Below are positions 25,938-34,815 of a stretch of DNA of 64,000 bases, piece after piece. The DNA is taken from NCBI RefSeq assembly GCF_000955805.1, contig NZ_JYOA01000005.1, positions 453,254 through 517,253 of the forward strand, read 5' to 3'. Source of the stretch: Pseudomonas sp. 21. GTDB taxonomy: Bacteria > Pseudomonadota > Gammaproteobacteria > Pseudomonadales > Pseudomonadaceae. Every line of letters begins with the position of its first letter. The stretch's first letter is position 1. The notes beneath the pieces are model-generated. The model was not told the origin of the DNA. It saw only the letters and a list, made by a program, of their open reading frames with translations, and did no database searches. The position numbers and the translations under genes are program-made.

Positions 25938-28106
25938 GTGACCATGATCATCCAGGAGCGCGGCACACCCGCGCCGGGCGATCCGCGCCTGAGCCATGAC
26001 GACCCCCTGCTCGACGGACTGCTGATCCTCTGCCGCCTGCATGGCTGCGCAGTGAGCCGCAACAGCCTGTCCGCCGGCCTGCCGTTGCGCGACCAGCGAC
26101 TCTCCGCCGCCCTCCTGCCGCGCGCCGCCGCCCGTGCCGGCCTGCAGGGCCGGTTGCTGCGCCGGGAACTGCGCAACATCTCCAGCCTGAACCTGCCGGT
26201 CCTGCTGCTGCTCAATGACGGCCGCAGCGCCGTGCTGCGCCAATGGCGCGAAGACGGCCAGGCGCTGATCCTGCCCTGCGAGACCGAAGGCGGCGAACAG
26301 GCCGTCGGCGCCGACGAGCTGGCCGCCCAGTACAGCGGCCAGGCCCTCTTCGCCCGCCCGCGTCACGAGCTGGAAGCGGCGCGCAAACCGCTGGTGCCAC
26401 GCGTCGAAGCCTGGTTCCGCGACACCCTGCGGCTGTCGCGCTGGCTCTATACGGACGCCCTGGTCGCCAGCCTGCTGATCAACCTGCTGGGCATGCTGGT
26501 GCCGTTGTTCGTCATGCAGACCTACGACCGCGTGGTGCCCAACCAGGCGCTGTCGACCCTCTGGGTGCTCGCCGCCGGCCTGCTGATCGGCACGTTGTTC
26601 GAGCTGCTGCTGCGGGTGCTGCGCTCCAACCTGCTGGACATGGCCGGCAAGAAGACCGACGTGGTCCTCTCCGCCACCCTGTTCGAACGCATCACCGGCA
26701 TGTCGCTCAAGGCCAAGCCGGAGACCGTCGGCGGCTTTGCACAGAGCATCCATGACTTCCAGGGCCTGCGCGAATTCCTCACCGCGCTGACCCTGACCAG
26801 CCTGATCGACCTGCCCTTCTCGCTCTTGATGATCCTGGTCATCGGCCTGCTCGGCGGCTGGCTGGTGGCCGTGCCGCTGCTGGCCTTCCCCATCACCATC
26901 GTGTTCGCCCTGATCATCCAGAGCCGCCTGCGCGATACCGTGCAGAAAAGCCTGACCCTCGGCGCCGAACGCCAGGCCCTGCTGATCGAAACCCTCGGCG
27001 GCCTGGAAACCCTCAAGGCCTGCGGCGCCGAAAGCGAGCGGCAGTACCGCTGGGAGTCCACCCACGGCGCCCTGGCGCGGCTGGACAACCACGCGCGCTT
27101 CCTCTCCGCGCTGGCCACCAACGGCACCCTGTTCCTCCAGCAGTTCGCCGGCCTGGCGATGATCTGCGCCGGGGTCTACAGCATCCTCGACGGCAACCTC
27201 AGCGTCGGCGCACTGGTCGCCAGCTACATGCTCAACAGCCGCGTGCTCGCCCCGCTGGGGCAGATCGCCGGACTGATCACCCGCTACCAGCAGGCGCGCC
27301 TGACCATGAAGAGCACCGACGCGCTGATGGAGTTGCCGCAGGAGCGCCAGGCCCGCCAGCGCCCGCTGGAGCGCACCCAGCTGCACGGCGCGCTGGAAGT
27401 CCGCCAGCTGAGCTTCAGCTACCCGGAGCAGACGACCCCGGCGCTGAACCACGTCAGCCTGCGCATGGCCCCCGGCGAGAAGATCGGCATCATCGGCAAG
27501 AGCGGCTCGGGCAAGAGCACCTTCGGCCGCCTGCTGATGGGCTTCTATCATCCGGACGAAGGACAGATCCTGCTCGACGGCCTGGACCTGCGCCAACTCG
27601 ATGTCTCCGACCTGCGCCAGCAGATCGGCTACGTGGCCCATGACCTGCCGCTGCTGGCCGGCAGCCTGCGCGACAACCTGACCCTCGGCGCGCGCTACGT
27701 CAGCGACGCGCGGATGCTCGAAGTGGCCGAGCTGACCGGTGTCAGCGAACTGGCCCGGCAACACCCGGCCGGCTTCGACCGCCCGGTGGGCGAACGCGGC
27801 CAGCTGCTCTCCGGCGGCCAGCGCCAGGCCGTGCTGATGGCCCGCGCGATGCTGCTCGACCCACCGATCCTGCTGCTCGACGAACCCACCAGCGCCATGG
27901 ACAACAGCAGCGAGGAGATCCTGCGCAAGCGCCTGCACGAGGCCTGCCGCGACAAGACCCTGCTGCTGGTCACCCACCGCACCTCGATGCTCAGCCTGGT
28001 CGACCGCCTGCTGGTGCTCGACAGCGGCCGTATCGTCGCCGACGGCCCGAAAGACGCGGTCATCGAAGCATTGCGCAAGGGCCACGTCGGCCCGGCAGCG
28101 GGGTAA
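25938..28106 (+). CDS. Type I secretion ABC transporter/ATPase (LapB/BapC type)
   Basis: This 722-residue inner-membrane exporter energises adhesin secretion. Residues 1 to about 135 form a C39-peptidase-like domain without the catalytic cysteine (a CLD domain that binds substrate), a six-helix membrane domain follows (about 160-440) and then an ATPase domain with Walker A GKSGSGKST, signature LLSGGQRQAVLMARA and Walker B LLLDEPTSAMD. The GTG at 25938 was chosen because GGGAGG lies 7 bases upstream. It lies 172 bp after the tolC-like gene, and its stop overlaps the next start (TAATG). Confidence 0.93.
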   Translation: MTMIIQERGTPAPGDPRLSHDDPLLDGLLILCRLHGCAVSRNSLSAGLPLRDQRLSAALLPRAAARAGLQGRLLRRELRNISSLNLPVLLLLNDGRSAVLRQWREDGQALILPCETEGGEQAVGADELAAQYSGQALFARPRHELEAARKPLVPRVEAWFRDTLRLSRWLYTDALVASLLINLLGMLVPLFVMQTYDRVVPNQALSTLWVLAAGLLIGTLFELLLRVLRSNLLDMAGKKTDVVLSATLFERITGMSLKAKPETVGGFAQSIHDFQGLREFLTALTLTSLIDLPFSLLMILVIGLLGGWLVAVPLLAFPITIVFALIIQSRLRDTVQKSLTLGAERQALLIETLGGLETLKACGAESERQYRWESTHGALARLDNHARFLSALATNGTLFLQQFAGLAMICAGVYSILDGNLSVGALVASYMLNSRVLAPLGQIAGLITRYQQARLTMKSTDALMELPQERQARQRPLERTQLHGALEVRQLSFSYPEQTTPALNHVSLRMAPGEKIGIIGKSGSGKSTFGRLLMGFYHPDEGQILLDGLDLRQLDVSDLRQQIGYVAHDLPLLAGSLRDNLTLGARYVSDARMLEVAELTGVSELARQHPAGFDRPVGERGQLLSGGQRQAVLMARAMLLDPPILLLDEPTSAMDNSSEEILRKRLHEACRDKTLLLVTHRTSMLSLVDRLLVLDSGRIVADGPKDAVIEALRKGHVGPAAG

Positions 28107-29464
28107 TGGCCATGCACTTTTCGCAATCGATCCGCGGCTACCTGGGCGGCAACGGCGCCCGCGACACCGAATTCATGCCCGAGGTCCAGGGCACCCTGCT
28201 GGAAGACTCGCCCAACGCCACGCGCATCACCCTCTGGGCGGCGCTCGGCCTGCTGGTGGCGGCCATCACCTGGGCCTACTTCGCCGATATCGAGGAAGTG
28301 ACCAAGGGCGAAGGCAAGGCCATCCCCTCCTCCAAGGTGCAGACCATCCAGAACCTGGAGGGCGGCATCGTTTCGGAAATCTTCGTCCGCGAGGGGCAGG
28401 TGGTGAACAAGGGCCAGCCGCTGCTGCGCCTGGACGACACCCGCTTTTCCTCCAACAAGGGCGAGACCGAGGCCGACCGCAACTCCCTGGAAGCCCGCGT
28501 CGAACGCCTGAGCGCGGAAGCCGAAGGGCGCGAGCCGGTGTTCACCGACGACCTGAAGAAAGCCGCGCCGCAGGTGGTGGAAGACCAGCTGGCGCTCTAC
28601 CAGACCCGCATGCAGCGGCAGAGCAGCGAGCTGAACATCCTTCAGGAACAGCTGCGGCAGAAGGGCCAGGAGCTGCAGGAGTTCCGCGCCAAGACCCAGC
28701 AGTACCGCTCGAGCCTCGGGCTGGTGCAGCAGGAGATCAACATGTCCGAGCCGCTGGTGAAGGCCGGCGCGGTGTCCCCGGTGGAGCTGCTGCGCCTGCG
28801 CCGCAGCGCGGTGGAAATCAATGGCGACCTCAACGCCACCAACCTCGCCATTCCCCGCGCCGAGGCGGCGGTGAACGAGATCCAGCGCAAGGTGGAAGAG
28901 TCGAAACTGGGCTTTCGCAGTGATGCGCTGAAGGAGCTCAACGACGTCCGCACCGACCTCAACAAGCTCACCGCCACCAGCCGCGCGATTGACGACAAGG
29001 TCAACCGCACCCTGGTGGTCGCGCCCCTGCGCGGCATCGTCAAGCAGCTCAAGGTCAACACCATTGGCGGCGTGGTGCAGCCGGGCAACGACATGGTGGA
29101 AATCGTCCCGCTGGAGGACAACCTGCTGGTGGAAGCGCGGGTGCGCCCGCAGGACATCGCCTTCCTCCACCCCGGCCAGCCGGCCACGGTGAAGTTCACC
29201 GCCTACGACTACACCATCTACGGCGGGCTCAAGGCCAAGCTGGAAGTGATCAGCGCCGACACCATCACCGACGACAAGGGCAACAGCTTCTACATGATCC
29301 AGGTGCGCACCGACAAGAACCACCTGGGCACCGACGCCAAGCCCCTGCTGATCATCCCCGGCATGGTGGCGACGGTGGACATCATCACCGGCGAGAAGAG
29401 CGTGCTGGACTACATCCTGAAGCCGGTGCTGAAGGCGCGGTGGGAGGCACTGCGGGAGCGGTAA
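28106..29464 (+). CDS. HlyD-family periplasmic adaptor of the type I secretion system
   Basis: A 452-residue membrane-fusion protein (LapC/BapD type). It has one N-terminal membrane segment (ALGLLVAAITWAYF, about residues 46-60), a lipoyl/biotin-like half-motif VQTIQNLEGGIVSEIFV, a long coiled coil (about 120-280) and a closing beta-barrel domain. It connects the ABC exporter to the TolC-like pore. Its ATG overlaps the ABC stop codon by one base. Confidence 0.94.
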   Translation: MAMHFSQSIRGYLGGNGARDTEFMPEVQGTLLEDSPNATRITLWAALGLLVAAITWAYFADIEEVTKGEGKAIPSSKVQTIQNLEGGIVSEIFVREGQVVNKGQPLLRLDDTRFSSNKGETEADRNSLEARVERLSAEAEGREPVFTDDLKKAAPQVVEDQLALYQTRMQRQSSELNILQEQLRQKGQELQEFRAKTQQYRSSLGLVQQEINMSEPLVKAGAVSPVELLRLRRSAVEINGDLNATNLAIPRAEAAVNEIQRKVEESKLGFRSDALKELNDVRTDLNKLTATSRAIDDKVNRTLVVAPLRGIVKQLKVNTIGGVVQPGNDMVEIVPLEDNLLVEARVRPQDIAFLHPGQPATVKFTAYDYTIYGGLKAKLEVISADTITDDKGNSFYMIQVRTDKNHLGTDAKPLLIIPGMVATVDIITGEKSVLDYILKPVLKARWEALRER

Positions 29465-29471
29465 GCCCAGC

Positions 29472-29537
29472 GTTCGCGAGCAAGCTCGCTCCTACAGTTG
29501 CCGGGTGCTTCATGTAGGAGCGAGCTTGCTCGCGAAA
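29472..29537. repeat. Inverted REP pair between T1SS operon and soxR
   Basis: Arms at 29472-29495 and 29514-29537 are inverted copies of the GAGCGAGCTTGCTCGCGAA element in the tail-to-tail order opposite to most other pairs here. It lies in the short gap between two convergent genes. Confidence 0.92.
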
Positions 29538-29544
29538 CCCTCCA

Positions 29545-30006
29545 TCACTCATCCCCCCGCCAATGCGCCCCCGGCCCCTCCTCCGCCAGCTTGTCCCCCG
29601 GATTGCGCAACGGGCAGGCCTCCATCGACAAACACCCGCAGCCGATGCAGCCGTCGAGCTGATCGCGCAGCAGCAGCAATTTCTCGATCCGCTCGTTCAG
29701 GTCGTCCCGCCAGCGCGCCGACAAGCGCGCCCAGTCCGCTGCCGACGGGTTGTGCCCTTTCGGCAGCGAGCCCAACGCCTCGGCGATCTCACCCAGGGGA
29801 ATGCCGACCCGTTGTGCGACCTTGATCACCGCCACCCTGCGCAGCGTGTCGCGGGAATAGCGGCGCTGGTTGCCGGCGTTGCGCGAGCTGCTGATCAAGC
29901 CCTTGGCCTCGTAGAAGTGCAGCGCGGAAACGGCCACGCCAGCGCGCTTGGCCAGCTCGCCGACGCTCAGCTCGCGGTGCATGGAGCAGGAAGAAGATTC
30001 TTTCAT
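29545..30006 (-). CDS. soxR: Redox-sensing MerR-family regulator SoxR
   Basis: SoxR activates target promoters when its [2Fe-2S] cluster is oxidised by redox-cycling compounds such as phenazines. The 153-residue product has a MerR helix-turn-helix ([20 protein letters not shown]), a dimerisation helix and the cluster motif [12 protein letters not shown] (C-x2-C-x-C-x5-C) near residues 119-130. A perfect SoxR box lies between it and the divergent monooxygenase gene. In Pseudomonas the regulon is a small set of exporter and oxygenase genes, not soxS. Confidence 0.97.
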   Translation of the reverse strand: MKESSSCSMHRELSVGELAKRAGVAVSALHFYEAKGLISSSRNAGNQRRYSRDTLRRVAVIKVAQRVGIPLGEIAEALGSLPKGHNPSAADWARLSARWRDDLNERIEKLLLLRDQLDGCIGCGCLSMEACPLRNPGDKLAEEGPGAHWRGDE

Positions 30007-30012
30007 GGGCTA

Positions 30013-30043
30013 TTGACCTCAACTTAAGTTGAGGTTTTACCCT
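30013..30043 (+). promoter_or_regulatory. SoxR-box promoter of the ABM monooxygenase
   Basis: ACCTCAACTTAAGTTGAGGT (30016-30035) is a perfect 20-bp palindrome of the SoxR-box type. It sits between a -35 TTGACC (30013-30018) and a -10 TACCCT (30038-30043) with a 19-bp spacer, the over-long spacing expected of MerR-family promoters. It faces the gene at 30081 and is close enough to soxR for autoregulation. Confidence 0.88.
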
Positions 30044-30080
30044 CGCCAGGCATTCGGTTCAAGCCAGGGAGCCCAGGAAC

Positions 30081-30428
30081 ATGACGCAACCCGCCCCGAT
30101 CACCGCCCATGCCTGCGTGGACAACCCGCACTTCATCCTGCAGATCGAGATCGACGTACCGCCCCAGCAACGCCCGCACATTGCCGCGCGGCTGTGCGAT
30201 TACCTGTCGCACCTGCAGGAGCTGTTCTACCGGCGCCCCGGCTACCTCGCCAGCGAGCTGCATGCCGAAGGCGAGCCGCAGCGCCTGGTCGGCCGCCTGC
30301 ACTGGCGCCGCCAGGAAGACTGGGAAGCCGCCTGGGATTGCCGCAGCACCGCCAGCGACCTGTTCGCCGACAGCCTGCTCAAGCTCGGCGCACGGAGCAT
30401 CCGCTTCGGCAGCCGCGAAATCACCTGA
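30081..30428 (+). CDS. Antibiotic-biosynthesis-monooxygenase-like protein, SoxR target
   Basis: A 115-residue ferredoxin-like alpha/beta barrel protein of the ABM superfamily (IEIDVPPQQRPHIAARLCDYL then SELHAEGEPQRLVGRLHWRR). From memory it corresponds to the PA2274-type gene next to soxR in P. aeruginosa. Substrate unknown; quinone or phenazine-like compounds are plausible. Expression is inferred to depend on SoxR from the promoter seen at 30013-30043. Confidence 0.82.
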   Translation: MTQPAPITAHACVDNPHFILQIEIDVPPQQRPHIAARLCDYLSHLQELFYRRPGYLASELHAEGEPQRLVGRLHWRRQEDWEAAWDCRSTASDLFADSLLKLGARSIRFGSREIT

Positions 30429-30432
30429 ACCT

Positions 30433-30528
30433 GTAGGAGCGTGCCGTGCACGCGATGGCGGACAACGTCCGCCACGATGCCAGACTCCATGAGGTGCCGG
30501 CCGGATCGCGGGCATGGCCCGCTCCTAC
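30433..30528. repeat. REP arms downstream of the ABM gene
   Basis: A GTAGGAGCGTGCCGTGCACG arm (30433-30456) and an inverted GCATGGCCCGCTCCTAC arm (30505-30528). They differ in the loop half and so form a hybrid pair of two REP subtypes between convergent genes. Confidence 0.85.
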
Positions 30529-30541
30529 AGGGAAATGCAGG

Positions 30542-30985
30542 TTATGGGCTGCCCGGCAGGCTCATGTGCAGCAGCGGGAATGGTCTTCCTTCGCCATCGT
30601 GGGAAGAACGCCCGGTCTGGACGAAGCCGTAGTGCCGATAGAACCCCACGGCGGGAGGATTCTGTTCATTGACATCGACACTCAGTGTGCCGCGCATTTC
30701 ACGCGTGAAATCGAGCAGCGCACGGCCCAGGCCGCGCCCTCGGCAATCCGGGTCGATGAAGAGCATCTCCACATGGCTGTCGTTGAGCCCGATGAAACCC
30801 AGCGGCCGGTCAGCATCGTCCACCGCCACCCAGACCTCGACGGCGGGCAGGTAGAGGTCGCGGACCTGGGGCAGCAGAGCATCGATGTCCGACGCCTGGA
30901 GGAAGTGGTGGGTCGCGCGCACGGCGCCCAGCCAGATATCGAGCAGCCGCGGGTTGTCCGCAGCGATGCGTTGGCGAATGAGCAT
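30542..30985 (-). CDS. GNAT acetyltransferase, YjaB-like
   Basis: A 147-residue acetyltransferase similar in length and pattern to E. coli YjaB: LDIWLGAVRATHHFL, then EMLFIDPDCRGRGLGRALL (the acetyl-CoA-binding R-G-x-G-x-G/A loop near residue 88) and VNEQNPPAVGFYRHYGFVQTGRS. The start at 30985 gives the same N-terminus as YjaB and has AGGA 9 bases upstream; 33 extra residues in the longer frame are rejected. Substrate unknown. Confidence 0.85.
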   Translation of the reverse strand: MLIRQRIAADNPRLLDIWLGAVRATHHFLQASDIDALLPQVRDLYLPAVEVWVAVDDADRPLGFIGLNDSHVEMLFIDPDCRGRGLGRALLDFTREMRGTLSVDVNEQNPPAVGFYRHYGFVQTGRSSHDGEGRPFPLLHMSLPGSP

Positions 30986-31163
30986 GAATTCATCCTGATT
31001 CAGCAGATCACGAAGGGATGGCGCACCACGCAGGGTGGCAGCCGTTGGAGCGTCGGCAGCATGAATGCCCGCTTCGCGAATCAACGCCTGGGCGGGTCAC
31101 GGCAGAGGCAGCCGGAAAGAGAGGAGAGTCGATCCTACCCAGCCCTTCCCGACCGGTAAAGCC

Positions 31164-32774
31164 TCACTCGGATAGCCAGCGCCAGCCGCCCTCCGCGCAT
31201 TCCAGCCGCGCCTCCAGGCCCAGCCGTCCCAGCAACGCCTCGTCATGGGAGACCACCAGCAGCGCGCCCCGGTACTGACGCAGCAGGTTTTCCAGCGCCT
31301 CGCGGGACGGCAGGTCAAGGTGGTTGTCCGGCTCGTCCAGGAGCAGCAGTTGCGCCGGCTGCTCGGCGTAGAGTTCGCAGGCCAGCGCCGCTTTCAGCCG
31401 CTCGCCGCCGCTGAGCAGCGCACTGGGCAACTCGACCCGCGCCGCCGGCAAACCCAGCTGCGCCAATCGGGTGCGCAACACCGCAGAGTCCGCCACGCGA
31501 TTGCGCTCCTGTAGCTGCTCGAGCACCGAACGCTCGGGCGCCAGCGCGGCCAGATGCTGATCCAGATAGGCACTGCGCACCTTCACTTCGCAGGAGCCAG
31601 CGACGGGACCGAGTACACCGGCAATCACCTTGAGCAGGGTCGACTTGCCGCTGCCGTTGCGCCCAGTGACCGCCACACGGCGCGGCCCGTTCAACTGCAA
31701 GTCCAGCGGCGCGGCGTTGCCGTATGGCAGGCGCAGCGACTCCAGCAGCAATACCCCACGGGACTCGGGCAGCTCGCAGTCCGGCGCATTCAGGAGCACC
31801 GCGCTGTCCTCGCGCAACTGCTCGAAAGCCTCGCTCACCTCCCGCGCCAGCCGTTGCCGACGCTCGTCATGCTGCGTGGCCAGGCGCGCGATGCTGGTCT
31901 GGCTGCGCTCCTTCTGCCGGTCGACGAGTATCTTCGCCTGATTGGCTTCCTTTGCTTCCTTGCGCCCCTTCGCCTGCCGATGTTCCTGGCGCTCGCGCTG
32001 CTCCTGCATGGCGTGCTGCTGGCGATCACGCTCCAGCTTGCGCCGCTGCAACTCGCGCTGGGCGTTGTCCTGCTCCTGCCGGCGCACCTCTCGGTAGAAG
32101 GCGTAGCCACCGGAGTAGCTGCGCAGTCCAGCCGACGACAGCTCGACGATGCGTTGCATGTCGTCGAGCAACAGGCGGTCATGGCTGATCAGGATCAGGC
32201 CGCCACGCCAGCGTTGCAGTTGCTCACGCAAGGCCTCGCGCCCGGCGCGATCCAGATGGTTGCTCGGCTCGTCGAGAATCAGCCAGTCCGCGCCGCTGAG
32301 CCAGGCGCCAAGCAGCGCAACCCGTGTGCACTAGCCGCCACTGAGGCGCGAGGCGGGCGTATCCGGCAGCAGATGGGCGAGCCCGGCCGCCGACAGTTCC
32401 GCCTCCAGCCGGGCTCGGATGTCCCAGTGGCCGTCGAGGCACTCGAAGTCCGCCGGATCGACGCCACCGGCTTCGACACGCGCCAGCGCCTCCAGCAGCG
32501 GTCGTACGCCGGCCAACTCCGCGACGCTGCCGAACGCCTGTGGCTCGAGGCGCTGCGGCAGGTAATGCACCGGCCCGGAGAGCAGGCAACGGCCAGCGCT
32601 GGCAGCCAGCTCGCCCGCCATGATCCGCGCCAGCACGGACTTGCCCACGCCATTGCGCCCGACCAGCGCGGTACGACGGTCGTCGAAGGTTTCGTTGAGG
32701 TCGCTCAGCAGCAGCTCGCCGCAGGGCAATTGGAAAGAGACGCCTTGCAGCGCCAGGGTAAACGGGCTCGTCAT
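31164..32774 (-). pseudogene. ABC-F family ATPase interrupted by an in-frame amber codon
   Basis: A 536-residue two-domain ABC-F reading frame (soluble ATPase acting on the ribosome in characterised members). Domain 1 has Walker A GRNGVGKS, but its signature reads LSGG followed by TAG at 32331-32333. Reading through gives C-T-R-V-A-L-L-G-A-W-L and then Walker B LILDEPSNHLD in the same frame. Domain 2 is intact, with GRNGSGKST, LLSGGERLKAALA and LLLLDEPDNHLD. The expected residue at the stop is Gln (CAG), and the next codon TGC would be CGC (Arg) in relatives, so two C-to-T changes would explain both. No frameshift was seen. Unless the TAG is suppressed or a sequencing error, the product is a truncated domain 1. 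Confidence 0.85.
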
Positions 32775-33035
32775 GCGCAGGTCCAGATTGATGCCGGAAT
32801 TCCCCTGGGAACGGGCCAGGGAAGGAAACGGGCCGTGAAACCACGGCGGCATCAATTGCGCATCGGACGAACACCTCGCGAAGGGGAATGAGGGGCGCAG
32901 TATAACGAACCTGCGGTGCCCCGTGACACGTCCGGCCTGCCGGCCGGTTCGCGGGCATGGCCCGCTCCTACGGGGGAGGTGTCGCGCGGGGCTGTAGGAG
33001 CGTGCCATGCACGCGATGGCGGACAAGGTCCGCCT
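32775..33035. repeat. Gap with two REP arms upstream of the ABC-F gene
   Basis: REP arms at 32947-32971 (GCATGGCCCGCTCCTAC type) and 32994-33017 (GTAGGAGCGTGCCATGCACG type) lie tail to head. The rest (32775-32945) should hold the ABC-F promoter, but no clear -35/-10 was seen. No coding sequence is supported. Confidence 0.8.
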
Positions 33036-33635
33036 TCAGGACGAGGAACGCGGCCCGTGGTTGCGCAGGAAGGTCTCCTCGCCCATCGCGGCGATCTGCC
33101 CTTCGATCAGTGCCTCGAACGGGCGCAGCAGGTCGGCGTGGGACTGCGGCGCATCCAGCGCATCGAGCGCATGCACCACTGCCTCGATGGTCGACAGCGC
33201 ACCTTCGGCCGGCGCCTTGCGCAGGCGGTAGCGCGAAGTCAGCCCTTCAGGGAGAACGACACGCGGCAGCGCGGCGAGGTTCGGGTTGAGGTGCAGCAGC
33301 TTGCGCGCCTTGCGCCAGGTGCCGTCGGGGACGACCAGCAGGCGTGGTTTATCCACAGGCTGCGCGGCCAGATCAGCCAGACCCACAGCGGCTTCGCCGG
33401 GGAACAATAGCCAGGCGTCCCAGGCGGAAAGGTCCAGCTCACTGAAATCCTCGCCAACCTTCAGCTCCGCATTGGCCAGGCCAAGCGCCGCCAGACGCGC
33501 AGTGTTCAGCGCATGACCGACCTCGCTCGGATGCTGCAACAGCAGGACGCGGGTGCGGTTATCCACACGGGGAATCAGCGCACACAGGCAATGATCCAGC
33601 GGGCGCTCACAGCGCGGGCAACGGGCGCGGCTCAT
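33036..33635 (-). CDS. DTW-domain tRNA-uridine aminocarboxypropyltransferase-like protein
   Basis: A 199-residue DTW-domain protein. The family includes E. coli TapT (YfiP), which makes acp3U in tRNA from SAM. It has the N-terminal cysteine pairs CPRCERPLDHCLC, the signature DGTWRKARKLL and SRYRLRKAPAEGALSTIEA. Its ATG overlaps the gbuR stop by 4 bases (ATGA), so it is probably co-transcribed with the regulator. The assignment to the DTW family is firm, the exact tRNA target is inferred. Confidence 0.9.
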   Translation of the reverse strand: MSRARCPRCERPLDHCLCALIPRVDNRTRVLLLQHPSEVGHALNTARLAALGLANAELKVGEDFSELDLSAWDAWLLFPGEAAVGLADLAAQPVDKPRLLVVPDGTWRKARKLLHLNPNLAALPRVVLPEGLTSRYRLRKAPAEGALSTIEAVVHALDALDAPQSHADLLRPFEALIEGQIAAMGEETFLRNHGPRSSS

Positions 33636-34528
33636 GACTGGCTCGGCTGGGTGCGCAGCAGGTCGCGGAAGTTCTGGATCAGCGGCTCGCGGGAACGGCC
33701 GCGGCGCAGGATCAACGAGAACGGCGCCTGGTAGCCGAAGGTCGCCGGCAGCAGCGCGCGCAGGCGGCCCTGCTCCACCCAGGGATGGGCGTAGTGCTCG
33801 GGCAGGTAGCCGATGTAGCCGCCGGAAAGGATCAGGATCAGCTGCGCCTCCATACTCTCCACGGTGCCGGCGCTGTGCTTGAAGCCGTGCCGCGCCAGCT
33901 CCGCCTGGCTCCAGTAGCCGCGGCCGACCATGCGCTGCTGGGTGATCAGCTCGGCGGGGATGCGCCGTCCGTCGAACAGCGGGTGGCGGTCGCTGCAGTA
34001 CAGCCAGTGCTGCTCTCTATAAAGAGGCTGGTAGACCAGGCCGTTCATCCGGCTGAAGAACGAGCCGATGGCCAGGTCCAGGCGGTTGTCCAGCACCGCC
34101 AGCTGCAACTCGTACGGGCTCTGCACCTGCAAGTGCAGGTGCACCGCGGGGTGCAGGCTGCTGAAGGAGCCGATCACATCCGCCAGCGGCAGCGCCGGGT
34201 CACTCACGGTGGAGTCCAGCACGCCGAGGTTCAGGGTGCCGCGCAGCTCCCCCTTGAGCGTCGCCGCATAGCGCTCGAAGCCTTCCAGTTCGCCGAGGAT
34301 GCGCAGGGTTTCCTGGTGGAACAGCTCGCCCTTGCTGGTCAGGCCGAAGCCGCCACGTCCACGGTGGCAGAGCACGATGCCCAACTGGTTCTCCAGTTGG
34401 CTCATGTAGGTGCTGATCGCCGAAGTCGACAGGTTCAGCTCCTGCTGGGCGGCGGCGAAGCCCTGGCTACGCACCACGCAGGCGAAAATCCGCAGCAGTT
34501 TGACGTCGGGCAATGCGCTCGCGCTCAT
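33632..34528 (-). CDS. gbuR: LysR-family regulator of guanidinobutyrate use
   Basis: A 298-residue LysR regulator with an N-terminal winged helix (LLRIFACVVRSQGFAAAQQELNLSTSAISTYMSQLE region, about residues 8-45) and a C-terminal effector domain. It is divergent from gbuA, the arrangement of gbuR-gbuA in P. aeruginosa, where GbuR activates gbuA in response to guanidinobutyrate. Ligand specificity here is inferred from position. Confidence 0.88.
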   Translation of the reverse strand: MSASALPDVKLLRIFACVVRSQGFAAAQQELNLSTSAISTYMSQLENQLGIVLCHRGRGGFGLTSKGELFHQETLRILGELEGFERYAATLKGELRGTLNLGVLDSTVSDPALPLADVIGSFSSLHPAVHLHLQVQSPYELQLAVLDNRLDLAIGSFFSRMNGLVYQPLYREQHWLYCSDRHPLFDGRRIPAELITQQRMVGRGYWSQAELARHGFKHSAGTVESMEAQLILILSGGYIGYLPEHYAHPWVEQGRLRALLPATFGYQAPFSLILRRGRSREPLIQNFRDLLRTQPSQS

Positions 34529-34815
34529 GAAGACTCCGCAAAACCGCGGCCGGGCCGCTCTAGTTCAGTAGTTTCTATACCTGAAAAACGGATGATAGCA
34601 AGCCACCTATCTATTCAGGAACCGCAGGCCACAAGCCCGGCGAGCCGTCTGCTGCGGCAAGGTGGCGCAGTCTAGCGACCGTTATTAGTTTAGAAAACTC
34701 TGAAGTGATTATTTGTAGCCAGCGATTTTTTCCACTACCCGGCGTGGAGAGAATCCGGCCCCAGTATCAACAAGCCTGTTTCCACGAAGACAGCGATCAG
34801 CCTGAGGCCCTCCCC
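34529..34815. promoter_or_regulatory. gbuR-gbuA divergent regulatory region
   Basis: A 287-bp gap with AT-rich stretches around 34560-34620 and 34680-34730, where LysR binding and both promoters would be expected. No palindrome strong enough to call was found. GGCCC-rich sequence before the ATG at 34816 gives a weak ribosome-binding site. Confidence 0.5.

Noticed and set aside
30433-30528. A functional RNA between the ABM and GNAT genes
   Set aside because: The structure is explained by two REP arms; no independent promoter was seen.
34529-34815. Guanidine riboswitch (ykkC type) in front of gbuA
   Set aside because: No ykkC-type conserved core (ACGR pairs) was seen, and gbuA with a LysR regulator explains control of guanidinobutyrate use.
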